Source: Flavobacterium sp. SUN052 (lineage in GTDB: Bacteria; Bacteroidota; Bacteroidia; Flavobacteriales; Flavobacteriaceae). Taken from it: a DNA stretch of 64,000 nucleotides. The notes under the pieces were generated by a model that was given only the letters and a program-made list of their open reading frames with translations, was not told the DNA's origin and did no database searches. The position numbers and the translations under genes are program-made. Numbering within the stretch: position 1 is the first letter of the stretch; each line of letters opens with the position of its first letter. Shown in pieces: positions 45,289 to 55,443 of this stretch. The DNA is taken from the NCBI RefSeq assembly GCF_028867935.1, contig NZ_JAPQNS010000012.1, positions 124,001-188,000 of the forward strand, read 5' to 3'.

Positions 45289-46995
45289 CTACTTCTTCAC
45301 CGCGCTCAGTGCTTCACCCCGCTCCAGTTGTCGAGCCCGGTCAAACAAAGTCAGGCTCTTGCGGAAGGTTTCATCAGAATCACTCATTACCCGGAAGAAC
45401 TCGTTGTTTTGACCACTCCGATTGTTGCGCTGATAAACATACCGGGCTACGTATGCCTTCAGTTGGGTTTGAAGGTATTTTTTCGAGCGGGCAAAATCAG
45501 CTTCGTTGTATTTAACGCCTTGTGCAGTGGCCTCTTTAACCAGTTGAGCCATCTGATCATCGCCAAAGTTCACCGATTTGTTGAACTCAGCAAACGGCAT
45601 CTTCTCCAGCGATTTCCGATTCTTGTTAGCGTATTCCAGGGCGTATTCCCGGATTATGTTCTTCCCGAACAACTGCACCAGATAATTGGTCTGCCAGGTT
45701 GTATCGCGGGGAATAAAATAGTCGGGAGTTATCCCGCCACCACCATACACGACGCGCCCCTGATCTGTTTTGAACTTCAGCTTGGGATCATTTTTGATTG
45801 AGTCGGCAATGAAATATTCACCGCGTTTTGAGCGGGCTTCCAATTCCTGCTCATAATCGCCTTCGCGACCGGGCACATAAGGCTTCTGAATACTGCGGCC
45901 ACTTGGCGTGTAGTACCGTGAAATGGTCAGGCGTAATTCAGACCCATCGGTCAACTGAACTGGCATTTGCACCAGACCCTTGCCAAACGATCTCCGACCA
46001 GCAATCAATGCCCGATCATGATCTTGTAAAGCCCCGGCCACGATCTCCGATGCGGATGCACTACCCTCGTCGATCATCACCACAATGGGTCCTTCCTCAA
46101 ACAGACCTGGAATTTTAGCAAACGTCTGCCGGTCGTAGCGCGTATCTTTTCCATTCGTATAAACCAGCATCTTATTACCCGAAATCAGCTCATCGACCAG
46201 GTTTGTAGCCCGATCCATGTATCCGCCGGGGTTGTTCCGCAAGTCGAGCATGAGTTGGGTCATGCCTTGTTGCTTCAAATGCCCAAGCGCAGTTTTGAAC
46301 TCATCATAGGTAGTCTCAGAGAACCGGTTGACTTTGATGTAGCCCGTTTTGTTATCAATCATATACGATGCATCTACCGAATACGTCGGAATCCGGTCAC
46401 GCATTACAGTCACCACTCTCGGTGCCTTATCGCCTTTGCTCAGAATCGTCAGCTTCACTTCAGTGCCTTTCTTGCCACGCAACGCTTGAAACACCGAGCC
46501 GTTATCTACTTTGCCACCAGTCAGGGGCGTTTCGTTTACTTTAATGATTTTATCACCACTCTGAATCCCTGCCGTTTCCGACGGTCCACCGGCCAGGGGT
46601 GTAACTACATAAACGGTGTCTTTATAAATATTGAATTCTACGCCGATGCCATCGAAGCCCCCTTCCAGTTGCGAACGGGCAGCCACTGCATCGTTAGGAT
46701 TCATATAGGCAGTGTGTGGGTCAAGCTTCTCCAGCATCTTGGAGATCGAATAATCAACCAGATCGTCTGTATTTACAGTGTCAACGTAGTTATTTTCAAT
46801 CAGTTGCAAAATTTCCTTGTATTTGGTATAACCGCGGCCGATATTATTTACGCTTTTGGTACCTCCAAAAAAAGTAGCCCCTATCAGCATTCCTCCTGCC
46901 AGTGTAACGCCGAGCAACATAGGCAGGCGTACCGTCGCTTTGTCATTTTGGATAGGCGGGTCCTGCCGCCGTCCAAAGCTGTTCTCCTCTCCCAT
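45289..46995 (-). CDS. C-terminal processing peptidase, S41 family
   Basis: A 568-residue periplasmic protease of the CtpA/Prc class, which trims or degrades proteins from the C-terminus. One membrane anchor (about residues 24-44), a PDZ domain (about 115-200, GVEFNIYKDTVYVVTPL and SGDKIIKVNE), and the S41 core with LDLRNNPGGYMDRA follow. The catalytic pair is Ser314 in DEGSASASEI and Lys339 in RSFGKG, 25 residues apart as expected. I chose ATG 46995 because residues upstream are outside the family. Its 3' end faces REP copy 4. Confidence 0.95.
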   Translation of the reverse strand: MGEENSFGRRQDPPIQNDKATVRLPMLLGVTLAGGMLIGATFFGGTKSVNNIGRGYTKYKEILQLIENNYVDTVNTDDLVDYSISKMLEKLDPHTAYMNPNDAVAARSQLEGGFDGIGVEFNIYKDTVYVVTPLAGGPSETAGIQSGDKIIKVNETPLTGGKVDNGSVFQALRGKKGTEVKLTILSKGDKAPRVVTVMRDRIPTYSVDASYMIDNKTGYIKVNRFSETTYDEFKTALGHLKQQGMTQLMLDLRNNPGGYMDRATNLVDELISGNKMLVYTNGKDTRYDRQTFAKIPGLFEEGPIVVMIDEGSASASEIVAGALQDHDRALIAGRRSFGKGLVQMPVQLTDGSELRLTISRYYTPSGRSIQKPYVPGREGDYEQELEARSKRGEYFIADSIKNDPKLKFKTDQGRVVYGGGGITPDYFIPRDTTWQTNYLVQLFGKNIIREYALEYANKNRKSLEKMPFAEFNKSVNFGDDQMAQLVKEATAQGVKYNEADFARSKKYLQTQLKAYVARYVYQRNNRSGQNNEFFRVMSDSDETFRKSLTLFDRARQLERGEALSAVKK

Positions 46996-47194
46996 TTTTC
47001 TATACAGTATTTGTGTTGGACCACCGAAGCGGTTATATCTATCGGCATAACGTATAGGCCATACTATAATGTTTGCCAAATTCGAGCGAAAACAGAAAAA
47101 TAATTGGTCATACAAATCAGAAGTTGCAAAACAATGATAATCAGTGCAGTTCTGGTGGCGCTGAATTGCAAGACAGCTTTATTTTTGGGGTATA

Positions 47195-47249
47195 CGTACC
47201 GGGTAAATCAAGATACGAATAAAGCCGAAATCCTGATTTATCCGGTACG
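47195..47249 (-). terminator. Imperfect hairpin downstream of the S9 peptidase gene
   Basis: 16-base arms (47195-47210 / 47234-47249) with one mismatch (G-U in RNA) around a 23-base loop, 15 bases beyond the peptidase stop. No strong T run; the function as a terminator is tentative. Confidence 0.45.
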
Positions 47250-47263
47250 CTAAAAAGAGGTTT

Positions 47264-49192
47264 TTATTGAGCCGTTGCCAGCAAATACTTATCTAAAAAC
47301 TCGCGGATGGCTTTGTACGCTGTTATTTCGTTTTCCTTCTTCACGAATCCGTGTCCCTCATTGGGGAACGTGACGTATTCTACAGGGATACCGTTCTTCT
47401 TCACGTTTGCCACAATCTCGTCAGATTCGATTTTCAGTACACGTGGATCATTAGCCCCCTGGATCACCAGCAACGGCTTTTTGATGCGAGCAGTATGAAA
47501 CAAAGGCGACTTGTTGTACAGAGCCACCGAATCGGCTTTGGGATGACCAATTTCCTTAAACATGGCCTCGCGCTGCGGTCCCCACCACTCGGGCATCGAA
47601 CTGAGCGTGCGGAGCCAGTTGGCAACGCCAAAAATATCGACACCCACGGCAAACTCGTCGGGTGTAAAGGCCAGCCCCGCCAACGTCATGTAACCACCGT
47701 ACGACCCACCCATGATGCCTATTTTAGCCGGATCAACGTAGCCCGTCTGAGCCAGAAACTTCTTCGATTCAACGCAATCACGGAGATCAGCCTCGCCATG
47801 TTTACGATCATCGGCACCGTAGAACGTTTTGCCATAGCCCGAACTTCCCCGGTTATTTACGGCCAGAATCACGTAGCCTGCATTGACCAGATACTGGATT
47901 TGACCCGAATAATTCAGGCGGGTTTGTCCACCGGGTCCACCGTGGATAAACAGCATTGCCGGGCGTTTTTCACCTGGCCGGAGCCCTTTCGGTTTGTAAA
48001 GTAGCGCCGGAACTTCCATCCCGTCGAATGATTTGTACCGGATCACTTGCCCCTGAACCAAGTCTGTTGGGTTGATTTCTGGATTGATACCTTTTACTAG
48101 GGGCATTACCTTGCGGGTTTTGAAATCGTATCCATACAAGGCAGACGGCGCGTTGGAGCTATTGACAAAAAAGATCATCCGTCCTTCGCTTTTGCCCATA
48201 CTTAGACCGGTAATATCACCGGCCGGTAAGCCCGCCAACGGTACGGGTTGATTGGTTTTATTGTCGATCAGGCGCAGTTCAGTGCGGGCATCATTATTTA
48301 CAGACACAATCCGGTACGTACCCTTATACGACAAGTAATCGTCCATAATATCCCAGTTGGCCTTGTCCATAACCGACAGTTGGCCCGACGCCAGATCATA
48401 AGCTTTAACATATTTGTACTCGCTTTTTTCGTCGGTCGAGATCAGCAACTTGCGGCCATCGGGGGTAAAATCACCGGCTCCATTATCCACTTCGCCCGAG
48501 TGTTTGGTTAATAGTTGAGTGGTGTTAGCCTGCGTGTCGTACAAATAAACATCGCTTTCTGAATTGGTAACGGGCTTCGTAAGCGCTATGTACCGACGGT
48601 CGGGCGACACGTCACCGGGGAAAATTCCACCGGGATTCTGGTAGATCATCCGCGAAGTCATTGTCGCCAAATCCATTTCGTACAAATCGAAAGCGGCTTT
48701 GTTGCGAGCATTCGACTGGTAATAAAACGACTTTCGATCGTGACTCAACCCAGCAAACTGGAATTTGGCTTTGTCGCTCGGGGTTAGATCAGTAACTGAG
48801 CCATTCTGCTCGCGGAGGTAAATGTGGGTGAGTTCGTTCCCTCCCTGATCGCTGCTGTACAAGATCCGGCCATCGGGTAAATAGCCGATAGCGAAAATGG
48901 CGTTTGTTTTCGATTGGGTGATTTGCTTGGGCGTGCCCCCCGCAAACGGCATTTCGTAGAGGTTAAATACACCATCCTGGTTGCTGCTAAACAACACCGT
49001 CTGCTCATCGGGTGAAAGACTGGCCCCGCCAAAACGGATTGTCTTCATGAACTGTTCGATAGTGTATTGTTTTACCGCCATTGGAGCGGCAGTGGATTCG
49101 TTTCTCCGCGCTTTGGGCGGAAGGGTTGCCCCTTCGCTGACGCTCATCAGGAGAACACCGACCGAGGCAAAGAGTGTGACTAGCTGTTTCAT
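47264..49192 (-). CDS. S9 family (prolyl oligopeptidase-type) peptidase, exported
   Basis: A 642-residue serine peptidase. Signal peptide MKQLVTLFASVGVLLMSVS is followed by a beta-propeller with repeated WD/PD40-like strands (GGASLSPDEQTVLFSS, LSHDRKSFYYQS, VSPDRRYIALT). The C-terminal alpha/beta-hydrolase domain has the nucleophile in GGSYGGYM, the acid in GANDPRV and the histidine in NEGHGF. It likely degrades oligopeptides in the periplasm. I chose ATG 49192, which starts the signal peptide. Confidence 0.93.
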   Translation of the reverse strand: MKQLVTLFASVGVLLMSVSEGATLPPKARRNESTAAPMAVKQYTIEQFMKTIRFGGASLSPDEQTVLFSSNQDGVFNLYEMPFAGGTPKQITQSKTNAIFAIGYLPDGRILYSSDQGGNELTHIYLREQNGSVTDLTPSDKAKFQFAGLSHDRKSFYYQSNARNKAAFDLYEMDLATMTSRMIYQNPGGIFPGDVSPDRRYIALTKPVTNSESDVYLYDTQANTTQLLTKHSGEVDNGAGDFTPDGRKLLISTDEKSEYKYVKAYDLASGQLSVMDKANWDIMDDYLSYKGTYRIVSVNNDARTELRLIDNKTNQPVPLAGLPAGDITGLSMGKSEGRMIFFVNSSNAPSALYGYDFKTRKVMPLVKGINPEINPTDLVQGQVIRYKSFDGMEVPALLYKPKGLRPGEKRPAMLFIHGGPGGQTRLNYSGQIQYLVNAGYVILAVNNRGSSGYGKTFYGADDRKHGEADLRDCVESKKFLAQTGYVDPAKIGIMGGSYGGYMTLAGLAFTPDEFAVGVDIFGVANWLRTLSSMPEWWGPQREAMFKEIGHPKADSVALYNKSPLFHTARIKKPLLVIQGANDPRVLKIESDEIVANVKKNGIPVEYVTFPNEGHGFVKKENEITAYKAIREFLDKYLLATAQ

Positions 49193-49439
49193 ACGGAAAA
49201 ATAGCACAGATTAGCCGGGTAAGGACATTTTTTTGGATAAACGGATTGAGGCTGGGAAGCCAAAGTGAACGGATTGAACCGGATTTGCATTAATTTATTA
49301 ACTAAGCTGTACCAATATGGCTTAATATGTTTAATATGAATTTTGCCTCCAAATTGAACATTAAAAAGATCAATGAGCCACAGGACTCTTAATACACATT
49401 AATAAATTGTAAAAATCTGGTTTTCAGCATATAATTTCG

Positions 49440-49447
49440 TACCTTTG
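49440..49447 (+). promoter_or_regulatory. Bacteroidota promoter for typA
   Basis: TACCTTTG (exact TAnnTTTG). TCTG at 49416-49419 matches three of four bases of the -33 TTTG, with 20 bases between. The ATG is 20 bases after the element. Confidence 0.7.
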
Positions 49448-49466
49448 CGGCCAGAAATACAGCAAC

Positions 49467-51281
49467 ATGCAGTCTATCCGAAATATTGCTATTATTGCCC
49501 ACGTTGACCACGGCAAAACGACCCTAGTCGACAAGATCATCCATGCGTCGAAAATCTTTCGCGACAATCAGGAATTTGGCGAACTGATTCTCGACAACAA
49601 CGATTTGGAGCGGGAGCGCGGCATCACGATTACCTCGAAGAACGTATCCGTCCGTTATAAAGACGTGAAAATCAATATCATCGACACACCTGGTCACAGC
49701 GACTTTGGGGGTGAGGTGGAGCGCGTGCTCAAAATGGCCGATGGCGTTTGTCTGTTGGTCGATGCGTTTGAAGGTGCCATGCCTCAAACTCGTTTTGTAC
49801 TGGGCAAAGCCCTTTCGCTGGGCCTGAAACCAATTGTGATTGTGAACAAGGTCGACAAAGAAAACTGTCGCCCCGATGAAGTTCACGAACAAGTGTTCGA
49901 CTTGATGTTTAACCTCGGTGCTACCGAAGATCAGCTTGATTTCCCGACCGTTTACGGCTCGTCGAAACAAGGCTGGATGGGCCCCGACTGGAAAACACCA
50001 ACCGACAATATTACGTATCTGCTCGACACGATTGTAGAGACCATCCAGCCTGCTCCTACGGTTGAAGGTACTCCGCAAATGCAGGTGACATCACTCGACT
50101 ATTCGGCTTTCGTAGGTCGGATTGCTATTGGTCGGGTTAGCCGTGGAACGCTGAAAGAAGGTGCTCAGATGGCCCTTGTGAAAGCTGACGGAACGCCTAA
50201 GCGCGTGAAAATAAAAGAACTTCAGGTGTTTGAGGGTCTTGGCAAAGTAAAAGTTGCTGAAGTTCAGTGTGGTGATATTTGTGCCATTACTGGCCTTGAA
50301 GATTTCGAGATTGGCGACACCGTCACTGACCTCGAAAACCCAGAAGCACTACCTCGTATTTCGGTGGATGAGCCAACCATGAACATGTTGTTCACGATCA
50401 ACAATTCGCCGTTCTTTGGCAAGGAGGGTAAATTCGTAACGTCGCGCCACTTGCGGGATCGGCTTATGAAAGAAACCGAGAAAAACCTCGCTCTGCGCGT
50501 AGAAACAACCGACCGTGAAGACCAATTCCTGGTGTTTGGCCGGGGAATTCTTCACTTGTCGGTACTGATCGAAACAATGCGCCGGGAGGGTTACGAGCTT
50601 CAGGTTGGTCAGCCACAGGTATTGTATAAAGAAGACGAACAGGGTCGCAAACTCGAACCCGTCGAAACACTCGTTGTCGACGTACCTGAGACCACAGCTG
50701 GTAAGGTGATCGAATTGGCGACGCAACGTAAAGGCGAACTGCTGATTATGGAGCCTAAAGGCGACTTGCAGCATCTTGAGTTTGAAATCCCGTCGCGGGG
50801 CCTTATTGGTCTGCGTTCTAACGTGCTTACCGCTACATTCGGTGAGGCTGTTATGAACCACCGTTTCAAGAGCTTCGAGCCCTACAAAGGAGCTATTCCA
50901 GAGCGGATCAACGGATCACTGATCTCGATGACCAGCGGTATGGCCACTGCCTACTCGATTGATAAATTGCAGGATCGGGGTGTTTTCTTTGTCGAGCCCG
51001 GCGAAGAAATCTACACAGGTCAGGTAATTGGTGAGCACAACCGCCAGAACGATATTGTTGTAAACCTACAGACCGCCAAGCAGTTGACTAACATGCGGGC
51101 ATCTGGTTCGGATACCAACGTAAAAATTGCGCCAAAAATTAGCTTCTCTCTCGAAGAGTGCATGGAATACATCCAGAAAGATGAGTATCTGGAAGTAACA
51201 CCAAAGTCGATGCGGATGCGTAAGATTTACCTCGACGAAAACGAGCGGAAACGCAATCAGAATAAATTTGAAATGGCGTAA
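49467..51281 (+). CDS. typA: Ribosome-associated GTPase TypA/BipA
   Basis: A translational GTPase that helps 50S assembly and stress adaptation. The G1 loop AHVDHGKTTL, switch RGITI, G3 DTPGHSDFGGEVER and G4 NKVDK are present, followed by the beta-barrel domain, the EF-G-like domains III and V and the TypA-specific C-terminal region (LTNMRASGSDTNVKIAP). At 604 residues it is of normal length. It has a good promoter and terminator. Confidence 0.98.
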   Translation: MQSIRNIAIIAHVDHGKTTLVDKIIHASKIFRDNQEFGELILDNNDLERERGITITSKNVSVRYKDVKINIIDTPGHSDFGGEVERVLKMADGVCLLVDAFEGAMPQTRFVLGKALSLGLKPIVIVNKVDKENCRPDEVHEQVFDLMFNLGATEDQLDFPTVYGSSKQGWMGPDWKTPTDNITYLLDTIVETIQPAPTVEGTPQMQVTSLDYSAFVGRIAIGRVSRGTLKEGAQMALVKADGTPKRVKIKELQVFEGLGKVKVAEVQCGDICAITGLEDFEIGDTVTDLENPEALPRISVDEPTMNMLFTINNSPFFGKEGKFVTSRHLRDRLMKETEKNLALRVETTDREDQFLVFGRGILHLSVLIETMRREGYELQVGQPQVLYKEDEQGRKLEPVETLVVDVPETTAGKVIELATQRKGELLIMEPKGDLQHLEFEIPSRGLIGLRSNVLTATFGEAVMNHRFKSFEPYKGAIPERINGSLISMTSGMATAYSIDKLQDRGVFFVEPGEEIYTGQVIGEHNRQNDIVVNLQTAKQLTNMRASGSDTNVKIAPKISFSLEECMEYIQKDEYLEVTPKSMRMRKIYLDENERKRNQNKFEMA

Positions 51282-51300
51282 GAATGTAGAAAACGCTAGT

Positions 51301-51336
51301 AAAAACGCCCCTTCAGCAATGAGGGGGCGTTTTTTA
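51301..51336 (+). terminator. Intrinsic terminator of typA
   Basis: AAAAACGCCCC (51301-51311) / GGGGCGTTTTT (51324-51334) with a 12-base loop, followed by T. Confidence 0.9.
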
Positions 51337-51396
51337 TTGCACTCCCACCAGAAGCATATAATCAGATTAAAAACCAGCCGTAGCCGTCAGCCCGTT

Positions 51397-53271
51397 ATGA
51401 GTGATATACTGTCCCGAAATTCGCAAATGGAATCGTCGCACCCCAATCATAACTTAACAACGGCTAGCCAACCTGCATCTGCCCACCCACAATCTGTTAA
51501 CCCGCTTCCCCGTGCTGTATTGCGTCCTAACTCTTACATGCTCCTCGATGGCGACTGGCATTTTGCCCTTGACACCGACGATCAGGGCCTGCGCGAACGA
51601 TGGTATCTAGGCCATACATATGAGCGCACGGCGCAGTGGCCCGGCTCGGTTGAAGATCACCTTCAGCAAGCGCATGAACACGTTCAGGCAACACCCTGGC
51701 AGGACAAAGTGGTAGTTTGGTATGAACGCGATTTTGTCCTGCCCGAACGCGACCTGAATGGCACGGGTGTGGCCCAGTCAATATTTCAGTTAACGTTTGG
51801 GGCGTGTGGCTACGAAACACAAGTGTGGCTTAACGGTCGGCGACTAAGTACAATTGAAGGCGAAGAAGTACATTACGGCGAGTACACCTCGTTTTCGTAT
51901 GAGTTAGACGAAAATCTGCTCCGCCCAACCAATCGTCTGACAGTCCGTATTGCTGATACTATGGACGCCGATATTCCAAGGGGCAAACAGGAATCGCTGG
52001 TTTATAAACGCGGAGGCATCTGGTACCAGACGCAAACGGGTGCCGTGCGGTCGGTCTGGCTCGAAGTAGTGGAACGAAATCGGTTGCGTTCGCGGGTTGG
52101 TGTGGTAAGTATTATTGAGGACGATCTGATCCGGTTTAACCTAACAACCCGTATCCATGACCCAGGCAGTTATATCATCCGGCTCCGAGTTTTTGAACGC
52201 GATACTACCGGTTTAGATAATCCACTGGCTACTGAAGATTTTCCGATTCGCTTGAAAGTTGGCCAGAAAAATCAGCGGGTCGTGGTTGAATTACCAGGCG
52301 CAACACTCTGGTCACCCGAGAATCCATACCTGTACAGGCTGGTTGCTCAACTTATTGACGAACAGGGTCATATATCACAAATAGACGCGCATTTTGGTCT
52401 TCGCAAGGTGGAAGCCCGTGGGTGCTGCGTGTATCTGAACGGTAAATCAGTTTATCTAGACGGCATACTATATCAACCCGGTACGGCCACGTTCGACGAG
52501 ATGAAGCGGCATTTTTACGCCATGCAGGAACTCGGCTGTAATCTCGTCCGGGTGCATATTGCGGGAATAGATCCGCGTATATACAATCTGGCAGACGAAC
52601 TGGGTTTGTTGCTGTGGGTTGAAGTGCCCAGTCCGCACCGCCCCAGTGCGTTGAGTCGCAAAAACCACCGTGCCGAACTACAGCGGATGCTGGCCCTGAT
52701 CGAAACGCATCCGTCGGTAGTTATCTGGAGCTTGTACAACGAAGATTGGGGCGCCGAAGACATCGCTACCAACCCTGAAACGCAACAATATATTGTGGAT
52801 ACCTACCACGATATGCTCATTAATCATCCCCAGTTTCTGGTTGTGGACAACGATGGCTGGAAACATATCTCACTCGAAGGTCGCCTGAAATCGGACTTGC
52901 TCACGGCCCACCTCTACACACCAGATCTAGGTCACTGGCAAAACCAACTCGACCGTCTTGTTCGGGGTGATAACGAGGGTGTGGCAGCTTTCCCGATGGT
53001 AGTGGGCGATCCGTTCTTTTTCCGGAAGCAGGTGCCGCTGGTGGTCAGTGAGTGGGGCGGGTTTGGCTTCGCTAACTACGGTGGCCCCTCCGACTCCGAT
53101 GACCGAACGGAACGCATCCGGCAATTCAAGCGAGAACTCAGGTCACGACCAATCGCTGGCGATGTCTACACGCAAGCCACTAACATCGAAGATGAACGAA
53201 ACGGCCTGATCGACTTCCATACGGGTGAGTTAAGCGTTCCGGCAGGCTTGCTCCGATCAGAGGGGCGGTGA
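51397..53271 (+). CDS. Glycoside hydrolase family 2 protein
   Basis: A 624-residue enzyme with the GH2 order: sugar-binding jelly roll (about 40-220, WYERDFVLPE, GACGYETQVWLNG), Ig-like domain (about 225-335), then a TIM barrel. The acid/base is expected at E449 in SLYNEDWG and the nucleophile at E552 in VVSEWGGFG. There is no signal peptide, so it may be cytoplasmic. It could act on beta-galactosides, glucuronides or mannosides. I chose ATG 51397; ATG 51427 is also possible. The frame opens upstream through the typA terminator, which is unlikely to be coding. Confidence 0.9.
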   Translation: MSDILSRNSQMESSHPNHNLTTASQPASAHPQSVNPLPRAVLRPNSYMLLDGDWHFALDTDDQGLRERWYLGHTYERTAQWPGSVEDHLQQAHEHVQATPWQDKVVVWYERDFVLPERDLNGTGVAQSIFQLTFGACGYETQVWLNGRRLSTIEGEEVHYGEYTSFSYELDENLLRPTNRLTVRIADTMDADIPRGKQESLVYKRGGIWYQTQTGAVRSVWLEVVERNRLRSRVGVVSIIEDDLIRFNLTTRIHDPGSYIIRLRVFERDTTGLDNPLATEDFPIRLKVGQKNQRVVVELPGATLWSPENPYLYRLVAQLIDEQGHISQIDAHFGLRKVEARGCCVYLNGKSVYLDGILYQPGTATFDEMKRHFYAMQELGCNLVRVHIAGIDPRIYNLADELGLLLWVEVPSPHRPSALSRKNHRAELQRMLALIETHPSVVIWSLYNEDWGAEDIATNPETQQYIVDTYHDMLINHPQFLVVDNDGWKHISLEGRLKSDLLTAHLYTPDLGHWQNQLDRLVRGDNEGVAAFPMVVGDPFFFRKQVPLVVSEWGGFGFANYGGPSDSDDRTERIRQFKRELRSRPIAGDVYTQATNIEDERNGLIDFHTGELSVPAGLLRSEGR

Positions 53272-53291
53272 GGTTTTCTTTCTAAAACCTC

Positions 53292-53323
53292 TTTGCCATT
53301 CAGGCCATTTTTTCGTAACTTAG
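53292..53323 (+). promoter_or_regulatory. Bacteroidota -33/-7 promoter for uvrB
   Basis: TTTG at 53292-53295, 20 bases, then TAACTTAG at 53316-53323 (seven of eight bases of TAnnTTTG). This is the best-spaced -33/-7 pair noticed in the window. Confidence 0.65.
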
Positions 53324-53376
53324 CCTGATTGCACCCGCCGATTGAAAGCGGGTTTTACGAACGCCAAACAACGCTG

Positions 53377-55398
53377 ATGAACTTTGAATTAACCTCCGAA
53401 TTTCAACCCACCGGCGACCAGCCAAAAGCCATTGCCGAACTTGTAAAAGGCATCAATCAAGGCGAACAGGGCCAGGTTTTACTAGGGGTCACGGGATCAG
53501 GTAAGACGTTCACGGTTGCGAACCTTATTGCCCAAACCAACCGCCCAACGCTTGTTCTGAGCCACAACAAAACCCTGGCAGCCCAGCTGTATGGGGAGTT
53601 CAAGCAGTTTTTCCCGAACAATGCCGTCGAGTACTTTATCTCGTATTACGACTACTACCAGCCCGAAGCTTACATCGCAACTACGGGAACATATATTGAG
53701 AAAGACCTGGCCATCAACGAAGAGATCGACAAACTCCGTCTGGCGGCTACTTCAGCCTTGATGAGTGGGCGACGCGATGTGATTGTAGTTGCTTCCGTGT
53801 CGTGTATCTATGGCATGGGTAACCCCGAAGAGTTCAAAAACAATGTTGTTCGAATTGGCGTGGGGGAAACCATGAGCCGGAATAACTTCCTGCACAAGTT
53901 GGTTAGTATTCTCTATAGCCGTACCGAAGGCGAGTTTCAACGGGGAAACTTCCGCGTGAAAGGCGATACTGTCGATGTATATGTAGCCTATGCTGATTTC
54001 GCCTACCGCATCATTTTCTTTGGTGAAGAAATCGAGACTATCCAGCGTATAGATCCCGAAACGGGCAAAAGACTATCCGAAGAACGACTGGTAACCATTT
54101 TTCCTGCAAACCTATTCGTAACGGGTCGGGACACCCTGAACCGCGCTATTACCGAGATTCAGGATGATCTGGTGTCACAGATTCGGTATTTCGAGGGTGA
54201 GTTTCGGGAGCAGGAAGCTGAGCGGATCAAAGAACGCACGGAGTTCGATTTAGAAATGATGCGTGAGCTAGGCTACTGCTCCGGTATTGAGAATTACTCC
54301 CGCTATTTCGACCAACGCAAGCCTGGTCAACGTCCCTTCTGTTTACTTGATTATTTCCCTGACGATTACCTGCTGGTAGTAGACGAAAGCCATGCCACTT
54401 TGCCTCAAATTCGGGCCATGTGGGGCGGTGACCGCTCCCGCAAAACCGCCCTTGTCGATTATGGGTTTCGGCTTCCGTCGGCAATGGACAACCGCCCGCT
54501 CACATTCCAGGAATTTGAAGATTTAGCCGGGCAAACAATTTACGTATCGGCGACACCCTCAGACTACGAACTTCGTAAAAGCGAGGGCGTAGTGGTAGAA
54601 CAGTTGATTCGGCCAACGGGTCTGCTCGATCCCGAAATTGAGGTTCGGCCCAGCTTGAATCAGATTGATGATCTGCTTGAAGAAATCGATACGCGCATTA
54701 AGCGGCAAGAGCGGGTTCTGGTCACGACCTTAACTAAACGCATGGCCGAAGAACTGAGCAAATATTTAGACCGGGTAGGCATCAAAACGCGCTATATTCA
54801 CTCAGAAGTCAAAACCCTCGACCGGGTCGAAATTCTGCGCGATCTCCGCTTAGGTACGTTCGATGTACTCGTGGGCGTAAACCTGCTCCGCGAGGGGCTC
54901 GACTTACCCGAAGTCTCGCTCGTTGCCATTATGGATGCCGATAAAGAAGGCTTTTTGCGGGATATCCGTTCGCTGATTCAGACCATTGGTCGGGCTGCCC
55001 GGAATTCCAATGGTAAGGTGCTGATGTATGCAGATACCATTACGGGTTCAATGGCCAAAGCGATTGACGAAACAAACCGGCGTCGGGAGGTGCAGAAGGA
55101 GTACAATATCGATCATGGTATCACGCCCAAAACAGTATTCAAATCACGTGAAGCTATTATGGGTCAAACCAAAGTAGCCGACTCTAAGCCTAAGCAGTTC
55201 TACGTGGAACCCGACGAAATTCGTATTGCAGCGGATCCCGTTGTGCAATACATGGGCAAAGGTGATTTGGAAAAAATGGTTCGCGAAACGCAGAGCCGTA
55301 TGGAAAAAGCGGCCAAAGAACTCGACTTTATGGAAGCAGCGCGACTGCGCGACGAGTTGTTTCAGTTACGGGACAAGTTGAAGAAAGAGAAGGTGTAG
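53377..55398 (+). CDS. uvrB: Excinuclease ABC subunit B
   Basis: DNA-damage recognition helicase of nucleotide excision repair. Walker A GVTGSGKT, the damage-probing beta-hairpin region YYDYYQPEAYI, the DEAD-type DESHATLPQ, helicase motif VGVNLLREGLDLPEVSLV and the Q-x-x-G-R-x-x-R box TIGRAAR are all present. A C-terminal UVR domain (MEKAAKELDFMEAARLRDE) contacts UvrC. At 673 residues it is of normal length. I chose ATG 53377; the frame is open upstream only to a TTG. Confidence 0.98.
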   Translation: MNFELTSEFQPTGDQPKAIAELVKGINQGEQGQVLLGVTGSGKTFTVANLIAQTNRPTLVLSHNKTLAAQLYGEFKQFFPNNAVEYFISYYDYYQPEAYIATTGTYIEKDLAINEEIDKLRLAATSALMSGRRDVIVVASVSCIYGMGNPEEFKNNVVRIGVGETMSRNNFLHKLVSILYSRTEGEFQRGNFRVKGDTVDVYVAYADFAYRIIFFGEEIETIQRIDPETGKRLSEERLVTIFPANLFVTGRDTLNRAITEIQDDLVSQIRYFEGEFREQEAERIKERTEFDLEMMRELGYCSGIENYSRYFDQRKPGQRPFCLLDYFPDDYLLVVDESHATLPQIRAMWGGDRSRKTALVDYGFRLPSAMDNRPLTFQEFEDLAGQTIYVSATPSDYELRKSEGVVVEQLIRPTGLLDPEIEVRPSLNQIDDLLEEIDTRIKRQERVLVTTLTKRMAEELSKYLDRVGIKTRYIHSEVKTLDRVEILRDLRLGTFDVLVGVNLLREGLDLPEVSLVAIMDADKEGFLRDIRSLIQTIGRAARNSNGKVLMYADTITGSMAKAIDETNRRREVQKEYNIDHGITPKTVFKSREAIMGQTKVADSKPKQFYVEPDEIRIAADPVVQYMGKGDLEKMVRETQSRMEKAAKELDFMEAARLRDELFQLRDKLKKEKV

Positions 55399-55443
55399 GA
55401 ATATATCTAACTTGCTGACCGTAAACCAAAACCATTCCGTACA

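Noticed and set aside
46255..47103. 282-codon open frame opposite the C-terminal processing peptidase
   Set aside because: It is antisense to a gene with clear PDZ and S41 motifs and its product has no recognisable features.
53329..53376. N-terminal extension of UvrB from a TTG codon
   Set aside because: The extension overlaps the expected transcription start region and lies outside the family; the ATG at 53377 matches the usual start. The same reasoning was applied to other TTG-started extensions.
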